NCBI RefSeq assembly: GCF_001742185.1
Contig: NZ_CP015750.1
Location: 2,170,001 to 2,234,000, forward strand
DNA from: Pectobacterium wasabiae CFBP 3304
Lineage (GTDB): Bacteria > Pseudomonadota > Gammaproteobacteria > Enterobacterales > Enterobacteriaceae
Direction of reading: 5' to 3'
DNA: 64,000 nucleotides
Both the position numbers and the translations under genes were made by a program. This document shows positions 39,272 to 49,395 of this stretch, piece after piece (position 1 is the stretch's first letter; every line of letters starts with the position of its first letter). Under the pieces are notes generated by a model. That model was not told the DNA's origin, searched no databases, and saw only the letters and a list, made by a program, of their open reading frames with translations.

Positions 39272-39546
39272 TACCAATATTCCTTGCCTGTTGGTACGGC
39301 ATCGGTGAAGACTTTCACGTCTTCATTGAGTGCTGCAATCTCTTCACTATCGATTTGAGTGAGTAGCTCTGCAACGCTGAATTTACCACGTGGTTTTCTT
39401 TTGGTCGGTTGTAAACTGATCCCTTCACCACTGCGTTCTACCGCGATTTCTGTCCCTATATCCCACCCCAGTTCTTTACCGTAGTCTCGGGGGATAGTGA
39501 CGATCAATGCTCCACCTTGCTGACGAATCTTTACTGTTTGCATCAT
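39271..39546 (-). CDS. MazE/AbrB-family antitoxin
   Basis: A 91-residue antitoxin with an N-terminal AbrB/SpoVT swapped-hairpin DNA-binding domain: VKIRQQGGALIVTIPRDYGKELGW (residues 4-27, quoted in part as GGALIVTIP). The C-terminal part (about 50-91), acidic and with a Trp end, would wrap the toxin. The ATG at 39546 is preceded by AGAGG; an alternative ATG three bases on is equally possible. It precedes and overlaps the toxin gene. A sigma-70-like promoter lies at 39578-39605. Confidence 0.9.
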   Translation of the reverse strand: MMQTVKIRQQGGALIVTIPRDYGKELGWDIGTEIAVERSGEGISLQPTKRKPRGKFSVAELLTQIDSEEIAALNEDVKVFTDAVPTGKEYW

Positions 39547-39577
39547 ATCATCCTCTTTCAGTGCTACTTTGTGGAAC

Positions 39578-39605
39578 AGGGTAACACGCTGTGATTGCCT
39601 GTCAA
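39578..39605 (-). promoter_or_regulatory. Probable promoter of the MazEF-type module
   Basis: On the minus strand a perfect TTGACA (-35) is separated by 16 bp from TACCCT (-10, four of six). The -10 ends 32 bp upstream of the antitoxin ATG. The solitary CRISPR repeat lies about 70 bp further upstream on the same strand. Confidence 0.6.
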
Positions 39606-39677
39606 TTAATCAACAAGCATGTTTATTGAGCGATGAAATGCGTTTTTTGGTGACCTGACTCGCTATTTTTCTTCTCG

Positions 39678-39706
39678 CGGTTTGTCCCCGCTGGCGCGGG
39701 GAACGC
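39678..39706 (-). repeat. Solitary type I-E CRISPR repeat, inverted
   Basis: The reverse complement of this 29-mer differs from the array consensus at only two positions (one in the hairpin-distal 3' part, one at base 2). The full hairpin-forming core CCCCGC-GCGGGG is intact, so Cas6e could bind the RNA if it is made from the minus strand. No second repeat is found within 61 bp on either side. Read on the minus strand the next 32 bases are a spacer-like stretch that leads toward the MazEF module. Confidence 0.9.
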
Positions 39707-39970
39707 AAGAAAGATCTGCGGTGTTCAGGCACAGGGCACGGAACACGCATTTAATGGGCTGGTTGGCACCTTTATCCTACAAATCAAACCACGCCAGAAG
39801 GAATATGAATATTGATCATTATTCCCGTTATCACTATTCACCAAACCAAAGCGGATGCATCGCCGCCGCATCCCACCTGTATTGTCCCGTCTCTCAACCA
39901 CAAACGTGAGCCATCTCTCTGGCGTCGCGGCTTGAATGCGTTAAAAAAGAGACTGTAGAACCAGCCATAA

Positions 39971-42209
<2,239 letters not shown>

Positions 42210-42212
42210 CTG

Positions 42213-43280
42213 ATGACCACTTTTATCCAGCTTCATTTTTTAACCGCTTATCCGTCTTCTAACCTGAACCGTGATGATACGGGTCGTCCGAAAACTGCAA
42301 TCGTCGGCGGCGTCGAGCGTTTGCGGGTGTCTTCGCAAAGCCTGAAACGCGCATGGCGTACTTCTGAAGTGTTTGAGTCCGCAATGGACGGCCATATCGG
42401 CACCCGCAGTCGTCGCATTGGGCGTGATATTTACACCGCGCTGATTGCCGGCGGTATGAGTGAAAAGCTGGCCGATGAGGCGGCGAAGAGCATTGCTGAG
42501 CAGTTCGGTAAACCGAAAAAAGAAGAAAAAGGCAGTAAAGATCCGCTGGAAAAATACGACATCGAACAGCTTGCTCACTTCAGCGTGGGGGAAAGGGCGT
42601 TGATCGATCAACTGGTTGCTCGTTTGATCGCAGAATCGCGTGAGCCAAATAGCGAAGAGCTGAAATTGTTGCGCAAAGATGCCGCCAGTGTCGATATCGC
42701 GCTGTTTGGTCGTATGCTGGCTTCCAGCCCGGAGTTCAATATTGAAGCGGCGTGTCAGGTCGCGCATGCGCTGGGTGTGAGTGCCGTTACCATCGAAGAC
42801 GACTTCTTTACCGCAGTGGATGACTTGAATACGGCTGCCGATAGTGGGTCGGCGCATATGGGCGAACAGAGCTTCGCCTCTGCGCTGTTCTACCAGTACC
42901 TCTGCATTAACCGCGACCTGCTGCTGGAAAACTTGAATAACGATGAAGATCTGGTGGTGCGAACCCTGCGTGCGCTGACGGAAACGGCGTTAACCGTGTC
43001 GCCGGGCGGCAAGCAGAATAGCTTTGCCAGCCGAGCGCTGGCAACCTATGCGCTGGCAGAGAAAGGAACCGATCAGCCGCGTACCTTGTCCGTTGCATTT
43101 TTCAAACCGATCGGCAGTACCGATCAAATCAATTGTGCTATCACGCTGCTGCGCGCGCAAAAAGCCAAGTTTGACCGGGTTTATGCCTCTGGGGGTAGTG
43201 TTCCTTCCTATGAACTGAACGTGGAAGCCGACACTGAAGGTGGTTCGCTGCATGGGTTACTGGATTTCATCAGCCAGTAG
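42213..43280 (+). CDS. cas7e: Cascade backbone subunit Cas7e (Cse4/CasC)
   Basis: A 355-residue backbone subunit; six copies cover the crRNA spacer. FIQLHFLTAYPSSNLNRDDTGRPKTAIVGG at the start (quoted in part: HFLTAYPSSNLNRDDTG) and RLRVSSQSLKRAWRTSE are the classic Cas7e blocks, and SRRIGRD, GRMLASSPEFNIEAACQVAHALG and PGGKQNSFASRALATYAL follow. Length equals that of the E. coli protein (363) within a few residues. It is in a tight operon with cse2 and cas5e. Confidence 0.97.
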   Translation: MTTFIQLHFLTAYPSSNLNRDDTGRPKTAIVGGVERLRVSSQSLKRAWRTSEVFESAMDGHIGTRSRRIGRDIYTALIAGGMSEKLADEAAKSIAEQFGKPKKEEKGSKDPLEKYDIEQLAHFSVGERALIDQLVARLIAESREPNSEELKLLRKDAASVDIALFGRMLASSPEFNIEAACQVAHALGVSAVTIEDDFFTAVDDLNTAADSGSAHMGEQSFASALFYQYLCINRDLLLENLNNDEDLVVRTLRALTETALTVSPGGKQNSFASRALATYALAEKGTDQPRTLSVAFFKPIGSTDQINCAITLLRAQKAKFDRVYASGGSVPSYELNVEADTEGGSLHGLLDFISQ

Positions 43281-43289
43281 GAGCGCGCT

Positions 43290-44024
43290 ATGGATAACTA
43301 TCTGGTCTTCCAGATTTACGCCCCTCTGGTGTCATGGGGGGAAGCGGCGGTCGGTGAAGTGCGCCATACCTCGACGGTGCCCAGCCGTTCGGCCCTGTTA
43401 GGGCTGCTGGCTGCGGCGTTGGGGATCCGGCGTGACGATCGGGCCGCGCTGACGGTTTTCAATCGGCATTACTACGTTGCCGTGCGGCCGCTGTCCGATC
43501 GTGAAACCTGGCTGAATGACTACCATACGGTACAGATGCCGAAAGAAAACCGCAAAGTGCCGCGCTATACAAGGCGTGATGAACTGCGGCCGGAGGCGGG
43601 GCAATCACTCGAAACCATGCTGACTTCACGCGAATACCGCTGTGATGCCTATTATCACATCGCCATTAGCGTCACGCCGGATGCGCCTTATTCGCTAACT
43701 GCGCTGCGTGATGCGCTGTTATCTCCAGTGTTCGCGCTCTATTTCGGGCGTAAAAGCTGTCCGCCCGCTCTGCCGCTGGCACCGCACCTATTTTCAGGCA
43801 CGCTGGCTGAGGTGTGGCAACAGGCAAGGCAGACGCCAGCACTGAACGATTCCACGTTGCAGGCGATTGGCCGTGCTGAGGGTCTGTGCTACTGGGAGCA
43901 AGAAAACGATACGGGGTTAACACCGCAATACCGCGTCGTGCGCAACGATCAGCCTGCCGATCGACGGCGCTGGCAGTTCACTTCCCGCGTGCAATACGTC
44001 GGTAGTGGGAGGGGAGATAAATAA
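43290..44024 (+). CDS. cas5e: Cascade subunit Cas5e (CasD)
   Basis: A 244-residue RAMP protein that binds the 5' handle of the crRNA. The N-terminus YLVFQIYAPLVSWGEAAVGEVR with SRSALLGLLAAALGIRRDD (about residues 31-49) is typical, as is LLSPVFALYFGRKSCPPALP. Its stop overlaps the cas6e start (TAATG), which indicates coupled translation. Confidence 0.96.
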   Translation: MDNYLVFQIYAPLVSWGEAAVGEVRHTSTVPSRSALLGLLAAALGIRRDDRAALTVFNRHYYVAVRPLSDRETWLNDYHTVQMPKENRKVPRYTRRDELRPEAGQSLETMLTSREYRCDAYYHIAISVTPDAPYSLTALRDALLSPVFALYFGRKSCPPALPLAPHLFSGTLAEVWQQARQTPALNDSTLQAIGRAEGLCYWEQENDTGLTPQYRVVRNDQPADRRRWQFTSRVQYVGSGRGDK

Positions 44025-44671
44025 TGTATTTTTCCAGAATAACGCTGAACCTTAGTGCGTTACCGCATGCTATGGCGACAAAGCGATTACACGCCGGAGG
44101 CTATGCCAGCCACCAATGGCTCTGGCAATTATTTCCCGACCAGCCACAGCGGTCGTTCCTTTTTCGCGAAGAGGAGCAAGAGACAAAGAGCGTGTTTTAT
44201 CTGCTCTCCGAACAGGCACCGCAGGTTGACCATAATCTGTTCCGAGTGGAAACCAAACCGTACCAACCGCAGTGGCGTGCTGGTATGGCGCTGGCATTTT
44301 CGCTGCGTGCTAATCCGGTGGTCACGCGGGATGGCAAACGTAGTGATGTGCTGATGGATGCGCGGCATCAGGCGAAAGCCGATGGGCACTCCGGTGTGGC
44401 ATTGTGGCAACACCAGCAACAGCGTGCTCACGACTGGTTAGTGCGTCAGGGGGAAAACTCGGGCTTTGCGGTGTCGTCGTGTCGGGTCGATGGCTATCAA
44501 CGCCACCGCCTGAACAAGCCCGGGCAGTCGGCTGCGATTATGTTCAGCAGCGTGGATTATGATGGGGTGCTCCACATCACGGATACCGAACGGTTTGCGG
44601 CATCTGTCCGGCAGGGGTTAGGAAAAAGCAAAGCATTGGGGTGCGGCCTGCTGCTATTGAGACGGGCGTAG
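44024..44671 (+). CDS. cas6e: crRNA-processing endoribonuclease Cas6e (CasE)
   Basis: A 215-residue RAMP endonuclease that cuts the pre-crRNA at the base of the repeat hairpin and stays bound to the 3' end. MYFSRITLNLSAL, HAGGYASHQWLWQLFPD (with the catalytic-type His of E. coli Cas6e about residue 26) and the C-terminal glycine-rich loop RQGLGKSKALGCGLLLLRRA are clear. It would process both arrays, and in principle any RNA carrying the solitary repeat at 39678. Confidence 0.96.
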   Translation: MYFSRITLNLSALPHAMATKRLHAGGYASHQWLWQLFPDQPQRSFLFREEEQETKSVFYLLSEQAPQVDHNLFRVETKPYQPQWRAGMALAFSLRANPVVTRDGKRSDVLMDARHQAKADGHSGVALWQHQQQRAHDWLVRQGENSGFAVSSCRVDGYQRHRLNKPGQSAAIMFSSVDYDGVLHITDTERFAASVRQGLGKSKALGCGLLLLRRA

Positions 44672-44698
44672 CGCACCCAGTTACAGGGAGAGTTGACG

Positions 44699-45616
44699 AT
44701 GTATGTTCCGCTCAACCCGATCCCTCTTAAGGATCGGGTTTCACTGATCTTTCTGCAATACGGGCAGATTGATGTTATCGACGGTGCGTTTGTGCTGGTG
44801 GATAAAACCGGCGTGCGCACGCATATTCCTGTTGGCTCGGTGGCCTGCATTATGCTGGAACCGGGTACGCGGGTTTCTCATGCTGCTGTGCGACTGGCGG
44901 CAACGGTTGGCACATTGCTGGTGTGGGTCGGCGAAGCGGGCGTGCGGCTGTACGCGTCTGGGCAGCCCGGTGGTGCCCGGTCGGACAAATTACTCTATCA
45001 GGCCAAGCTGGCGTTGGATGAGGAGCTGCGCCTGAAAGTGGTGCGCAAAATGTTTGAGCTACGTTTTGGTGAGCCTGCGCCTAGCCGTCGTTCGGTTGAT
45101 CAGCTCAGGGGAATTGAGGGTGCCCGTGTGCGCCAAACCTATACGCTGTTGGCACAGCAGTACGGCGTGAAATGGAATGGCCGTCGTTACGATCCGAAAG
45201 ACTGGGAGCGAGGCGACAAGGTTAACCAGTGCATCAGTGCGGCGACGTCCTGCCTGTACGGTATTACGGAAGCGGCCGTGCTAGCGGCGGGCTATGCGCC
45301 AGCGATCGGGTTTGTCCACAGCGGCAAACCGCTCTCTTTTGTTTACGACATTGCTGACATCATCAAATTCGAGGGCGTGGTGGCGAAAGCTTTTGAAATT
45401 GCTGCCCGTAACCCTGCTGAGCCGGATCGTGAAGTGCGGCTTGCCTGCCGTGATATTTTTCGCAGCCAGAAAACGCTGAGCAAACTGATTCCCCTGATTG
45501 AAGAGGTGCTGTCTGCGGGTGGCATTACGCCGCCGCTACCGCCGGACAATGCACAGCCACCTGCAATCCCTGAGCCGAAACCGTTTGGTGACAGCGGCCA
45601 CCGAGGACAGGGTTAA
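44699..45616 (+). CDS. cas1: CRISPR adaptation integrase Cas1
   Basis: A 305-residue Cas1e, the integrase that inserts new spacers as a Cas1-Cas2 complex. The ATG at 44699 gives exactly the usual I-E length; a TTG at 44693 would add two residues. Blocks include NPIPLKDRVSLIFLQYGQIDVIDG, the catalytic Glu region AATSCLYGITEAAVLAAGYAPAIGFVH (in part: GITEAAVLAAGYAPAIGF, about 179-196) and PLSFVYDIADIIKFE with His and Asp metal ligands. cas2 starts directly after its stop codon. Confidence 0.97.
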   Translation: MYVPLNPIPLKDRVSLIFLQYGQIDVIDGAFVLVDKTGVRTHIPVGSVACIMLEPGTRVSHAAVRLAATVGTLLVWVGEAGVRLYASGQPGGARSDKLLYQAKLALDEELRLKVVRKMFELRFGEPAPSRRSVDQLRGIEGARVRQTYTLLAQQYGVKWNGRRYDPKDWERGDKVNQCISAATSCLYGITEAAVLAAGYAPAIGFVHSGKPLSFVYDIADIIKFEGVVAKAFEIAARNPAEPDREVRLACRDIFRSQKTLSKLIPLIEEVLSAGGITPPLPPDNAQPPAIPEPKPFGDSGHRGQG

Positions 45617-45910
<294 letters not shown>

Positions 45911-45994
45911 GTTAGCGATCTTTAACAACATGGAAAAATCGGTGGGATTTCTTCTTCCGAAAAAAGTGTTATAAAACAAATCTCTACTTTTAGA
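45911..45994 (+). promoter_or_regulatory. Leader of CRISPR array 1
   Basis: An AT-rich stretch of 84 bp lies between the cas2 stop codon and the first repeat. It should contain the pre-crRNA promoter and the IHF/adaptation signals. It shares most of its sequence with the leader of array 2 (48605-48688), with about ten differences seen by eye. Confidence 0.8.
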
Positions 45995-46694
45995 GTGTTC
46001 CCCGCGCCAGCGGGGATAAACCGTATGACAAATCCAAGTCCAAAGGCGTGGATTCATGTTCCCCGCGCCAGCGGGGATAAACCGAAATAATGCTGTCTAC
46101 GGATTTTTGGTGTGGAGTGTTCCCCGCGCCAGCGGGGATAAACCGAAATACCATTCTTCGGTGGTGGTGCGTACAGTGTGTTCCCCGCGCCAGCGGGGAT
46201 AAACCGGGGAGACGGGCTATACTCCGGAAGGGAGATCAGTGTTCCCCGCGCCAGCGGGGATAAACCGATTAGCCGGGTCAGCTAATTCCGTAATTGGGAG
46301 TGTTCCCCGCGCCAGCGGGGATAAACCGAACGCTGACGACACGCTGCTGGAAATCATCAAGTGTTCCCCGCGCCAGCGGGGATAAACCGTACAATCTGGC
46401 GGCGCAATAAAAAGCGACTTGGTGTTCCCCGCGCCAGCGGGGATAAACCGTGACTGACGGGTAGTAATTCTGCTTTACGTATGTGTTCCCCGCGCCAGCG
46501 GGGATAAACCGAAGATCAGTTAGCTGACGCTATGGATGACCAAGTGTTCCCCGCGCCAGCGGGGATAAACCGTGCTCGGATACGTGTTCTGGTACTCCGT
46601 AATCGTGTTCCCCGCGCCAGCGGGGATAAACCGAAGTTGCAGCTAATCGGCATTCTGCCGAATATGTGTTCCCCGCGTCAGCGGGGGTAAATAA
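45995..46694 (+). CRISPR. CRISPR array 1, type I-E, 12 repeats and 11 spacers
   Basis: Twelve 29-bp repeats start every 61 bp from 45995 to 46666, with 32-bp spacers. The consensus is the I-E repeat GTGTTCCCCGCGCCAGCGG followed by GGATAAACCG. The second repeat begins with A. The last (46666-46694) is degenerate in its 3' part (GTAAATAA), which marks the leader-distal end. All eleven spacers differ from each other by eye; their targets are not known. The array stops 16 bp before the stop codon of a toxin-antitoxin antitoxin gene. Confidence 0.99.
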
Positions 46695-46710
46695 TTGAGG
46701 GCTGGAACAG

Positions 46711-47082
46711 CTAAAGGATTAGCTGTTCTGGCTCGCAGTGGTACAGCTTAGCCAGCTTTTCTCGGGTGCGCTTCTGCGGCTTTGAGTCTGGGGATTCAAG
46801 CTGGGAGACGGCTGCTTGGGTCATGCCAAGCGCGGTTGCAACCTCTTGCTGAGAGAAGCCTCTGAAAATTCTCCAGGCTGTCTGTAAGCTGACGTCTTGA
46901 TCAATGTGAATGCTAACCACTTTATGAGGAATAGATACGTCATCCTCTGCGCTACGATCGTAGGGAATACTCTCATAGAGGGCGGGGTCGTCAGCGTTTT
47001 CAATAAGTTTCTGATATAACTCATATGGAACAACAGCATATTCAGGTTTACCGCTTTTATCCCGAATGACTTGTATGCTCAT
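46711..47082 (-). CDS. XRE-type antitoxin with RelB/Phd-like N-terminus
   Basis: A 123-residue antitoxin. The N-terminal part (about residues 1-30, with EYAVVPYELYQKLIE) resembles RelB/Phd-type antitoxin starts, while the C-terminus has an XRE helix-turn-helix: FRGFSQQEVATALGMTQAAVSQLES (about 75-99). Toxin-first modules with such antitoxins occur with RelE/ParE-type toxins, and a toxin remnant lies 73 bp upstream on the same strand. The ATG at 47082 has GGAG nine bases upstream; the longer frame from 47214 runs through the toxin remnant and is not favoured. The gene looks intact and could still be an autoregulator or neutralise related toxins. Confidence 0.87.
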   Translation of the reverse strand: MSIQVIRDKSGKPEYAVVPYELYQKLIENADDPALYESIPYDRSAEDDVSIPHKVVSIHIDQDVSLQTAWRIFRGFSQQEVATALGMTQAAVSQLESPDSKPQKRTREKLAKLYHCEPEQLIL

Positions 47083-47155
47083 AGTGTATTGCTCCAATAT
47101 TTTCTTTTGATGGGTGAAAATCAGTTGTGGTGTCAAGAAGGACGCGTTTTCCTTC

Positions 47156-47416
47156 TCAATATGTCGTTGTTGTCCTGCGTTTGACTTCAAGTATCTTGCA
47201 CACTTGTGGTACATCGTTGATTAGCTAAAAGATAATGCGGTAATCCCCTACCCGTAGCCGATATTGTTTACCAGAGGATTCGAGTTTTTTCAGATCCAGG
47301 TTCACATCTGGAAATGTACTCAGCTCGCCCACTTTTTCTTTGATGCGTTTTCAATATCTGGTGTCAATGGTGCCGAGTTGTTTTAATGCCCGTTTTGACC
47401 AACTAACCTTAAGCAT
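47156..47416 (-). pseudogene. RelE/ParE-type toxin remnant with two in-frame stops
   Basis: From the ATG at 47416 an 87-codon frame reads MLKVSWSKRALKQLGTIDTRY, then a TGA (codon 22), KRIKEKVGELSTFPDVNLDLKKLE and QYRLRVGDYRIIF, then a TAG (codon 64), and ends INDVPQVCKILEVKRRTTTTY. Without the two stops this is a full-length RelE/ParE-superfamily toxin, including the conserved RLRVGDYRIIF strand and the Arg-rich C-terminus. The frame is otherwise undisturbed, so decay was by point changes and is recent or neutral. Its antitoxin gene is downstream and intact. Confidence 0.85.
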
Positions 47417-47510
47417 GAATCCCTCAAACGAAAGCCTTCCCTGATATAAGTTAATTATAAGACAATTTAAGCATTATTTTTATTTTTCTTATTTTTTAGT
47501 TGATGGTTAC

Positions 47511-47597
47511 GCTGTTCTTTCAGGGATAAACCGTGGCGTCGCAACGCGGTGAAGAGCGGCAATATAAAGTTTTCCCCGGACTCGCGGGGATAAACGG
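47511..47597 (+). repeat. Degenerate CRISPR repeats between toxin-antitoxin modules
   Basis: A 29-bp segment (47569-47597) matches the array consensus at about 23 positions, including CCCC and GCGGGGATAAAC. A second, partly deleted copy ends at 47533 in GGGATAAACCG. They are about 35 bp apart, near the normal 32-bp spacing. They look like a decayed piece of CRISPR array in the same orientation as arrays 1 and 2. Confidence 0.8.
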
Positions 47598-47651
47598 GAT
47601 GTAAATTATCGATGTTTCCTTATTGTCAACTCGAACCGTTTACGGCATAGT

Positions 47652-47668
47652 GTTTCCAATTTGGAAAC
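47652..47668. promoter_or_regulatory. Perfect palindromic operator of higBA
   Basis: GTTTCCAATTTGGAAAC is a perfect palindrome (8+1+8) 18 bp upstream of the higB ATG. HigA antitoxins repress their own operon by binding such sites, so this is the expected operator. Confidence 0.8.
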
Positions 47669-47686
47669 AAAAGGGAATGAACTAGG

Positions 47687-47998
47687 ATGCATGTTATTTC
47701 GCGGGCACCTTTTGACACTGCGATCGCCCAGTTCCCGAATCAGGCGGCAGCACTGGCTGACTTATATCGGGTTATCAAACGCGAAATGTATGCAACGCCG
47801 GACGATATGAAAAAACGCTTCCCCAGCTTAGACAGGATGAAGTACAGGGAAAAGTGGTGGGTTATTGATATTGGTGGTGGGCATCTTCGGGTGATGTTTT
47901 TCGCTGATTTTGAGCGAGGGAAAATTTTCATTAAGCACATCACATCTCATGCTGAGTACGACAGTCTGACAGAGTATTACCGGAGGAATAAAGAATGA
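47687..47998 (+). CDS. higB: HigB-family mRNA interferase toxin
   Basis: A 103-residue toxin of the HigB (YgjN) family, which cleaves mRNA on the ribosome. MHVISRAPFDTAIAQFPNQ, LYRVIKREMYATPDDMKKRFPSLDRM and WWVIDIGGGHLRVMFFADFERG (quoted in parts) match the family, with the conserved His and Asp near the C-terminus in IKHITSHAEYD. Length equals E. coli HigB (104). As in all higBA operons the toxin comes first; its stop overlaps the higA ATG. Confidence 0.95.
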   Translation: MHVISRAPFDTAIAQFPNQAAALADLYRVIKREMYATPDDMKKRFPSLDRMKYREKWWVIDIGGGHLRVMFFADFERGKIFIKHITSHAEYDSLTEYYRRNKE

Positions 47999-48411
47999 TG
48001 TATGCAGACGCCATCAAGGCCGCTAACAACCTGACGAGTATTGTACCGTTCCTCGGGGGGAGCACCTCTCGTAAAGATTATGAGGATGCGCTGAAACTTA
48101 CCGAATACTTGATCGAGAGCGAACCTGATAGCCCGCTAATCGATATGCTGACGGCTAAAATTGACAAATATGAAGAGGATGCGCCGGAGTTCGCAGTCTT
48201 CAATGAACGTATTAAAGCGCTCCCTGCTGGCATCGCTTTACTGCGTGTACTTATGGATCAGCATGAGCTAACGCAGAGTGATTTTGAAACTGAGATCGGT
48301 AAAAAGTCTCTGGTATCTCGCATTCTAAATGGTGAGCGTACACTAACGCTTGATCACATGAGAGCACTTGCCAAACGATTTGATATTCCCGTGAGTGCTT
48401 TTATTGATTAG
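47995..48411 (+). CDS. higA: HigA-family antitoxin
   Basis: A 138-residue antitoxin of the HigA (YgjM) type with a C-terminal XRE helix-turn-helix (IALLRVLMDQHELTQSDF and KKSLVSRILNGERTLTLDHM, about residues 81-126). The length matches that of E. coli HigA. It is co-translated with higB (overlap of 4 bp, ATGA) and followed by a hairpin at 48481-48504. The pair is intact and should be a working module inside the CRISPR locus. Confidence 0.95.
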   Translation: MMYADAIKAANNLTSIVPFLGGSTSRKDYEDALKLTEYLIESEPDSPLIDMLTAKIDKYEEDAPEFAVFNERIKALPAGIALLRVLMDQHELTQSDFETEIGKKSLVSRILNGERTLTLDHMRALAKRFDIPVSAFID

Positions 48412-48480
48412 TACGATTCTTGCCAAGCACAGCATGATGCGCCATGTAATAAAGACTGCCTTGCTGGACGGTTATCTGAA

Positions 48481-48504
48481 TAATCCCTGCGTTATCAGGG
48501 ATTA
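48481..48504 (+). terminator. Stem-loop after higBA
   Basis: The perfect 8-bp stem TAATCCCT / AGGGATTA lies 70 bp past the higA stop. It has no clear T-run, so termination strength is uncertain. Confidence 0.5.
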
Positions 48505-48541
48505 CGTTATGACTGAGATGCATTGTAAGAAATCATAGAAA

Positions 48542-48604
48542 GGAATACCGGTAGATCTGGATGGCCTGCGGTTAGTCTCTTTTTCATCTATTGAAAATCA
48601 ATAA
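48542..48604 (+). pseudogene. Duplicated 3' fragment of cas2
   Basis: Twenty codons plus the stop encode [20 protein letters not shown], against [19 protein letters not shown] at the end of the intact cas2 (45854-45910). The reading frame is kept, with a few base changes. It has no start codon and is directly followed by a copy of the leader and array 2. So the segment that contains the cas2 end, leader and first repeat was copied as a unit. Confidence 0.92.
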
Positions 48605-48688
48605 GTTGGCGATATTTAACAACATGGAAAAATCGGTGGGATTTTTTATGCCGAAAAAAGTGTTATAAAACAGCTCTCTACTTTTAGA
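48605..48688 (+). promoter_or_regulatory. Leader of CRISPR array 2
   Basis: This 84-bp stretch matches the array 1 leader nearly throughout, including AACAACATGGAAAAATCGG and TGTTATAAAACA. It should drive transcription of array 2 and accept new spacers. Confidence 0.8.
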
Positions 48689-49267
48689 GTGTTCCCCGCG
48701 CCAGCGGGGATAAACCGCGCTTGTCGACAGCTTCTCTGTTGTCGACAGGGTGTTCCCCGCGCCAGCGGGGATAAACCGTGGAGTCCTCGTCGTGGAAGAC
48801 TATCGTAATTGTGTTCCCCGCGCCAGCGGGGATAAACCGCAATACTCCTAAACCCAAAGGTGCATTGCAGGGTGTTCCCCGCGCCAGCGGGGATAAACCG
48901 ATGCACGCGGCGGCGGCGCATTTAAGAACCTGGTGTTCCCCGCGCCAGCGGGGATAAACCGCCAGTAATCGTGGGAGAAAAAGACGTGCAACTGTGTTCC
49001 CCGCGCCAGCGGGGATAAACCGGACTTCCAGCAGACGGACGGGACGTGGAATAAGTGTTCCCCGCGCCAGCGGGGATAAACCAGACAATTGCTTTGTAGG
49101 TTGCCCGACTGGCGGTGTGTTCCATGCGTTAGCGGGGATAAACCGTATCTCAAGACTGGCGCGTTCTTCGCTCAGAAGTATTCCTCGCGCCAGCGGGGAT
49201 AAACCGTTTGTGACCGTGCAGGGTCACTCGATGGCTATGTATTCCCCGCGTCAGCGGGGCCAAATCC
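48689..49267 (+). CRISPR. CRISPR array 2, type I-E, 10 repeats and 9 spacers
   Basis: Ten 29-bp repeats with 32-bp spacers (one of 33 bp, 49084-49116) begin at 48689, 48750, 48811, 48872, 48933, 48994, 49055, 49117, 49178 and 49239. The first six are consensus; the seventh ends in CCA; the last three carry several changes each (for example TTCCATGCGTTAGC and TTCCTCGCGCC). The orientation is the same as array 1. The leader-distal decay is typical of an old end. Spacer targets are unknown. Confidence 0.99.
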
Positions 49268-49395
49268 CGTTTCTGGCTGGCGCGATGGCAAATTGCGTGT
49301 CAGTATTACAGAACGCTGTTTTTGTGCTCACCGTACTGGTGCGGCACGATACCCATAATTTTTTGTCTTCCATACGTTACCCGTAAGGAGGTGAT

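Noticed and set aside
47083..47214. 44-residue N-terminal extension of the XRE antitoxin
   Set aside because: It reads through the 3' end of the toxin remnant in another frame; the ATG at 47082 with GGAG upstream fits the antitoxin family start.
48646..49386. Several open frames across CRISPR array 2, with repeated peptide units such as VYPRWRGEH
   Set aside because: They are translations of the CRISPR repeats themselves; the periodic 61-bp structure and lack of ribosome-binding sites show that they are not genes.
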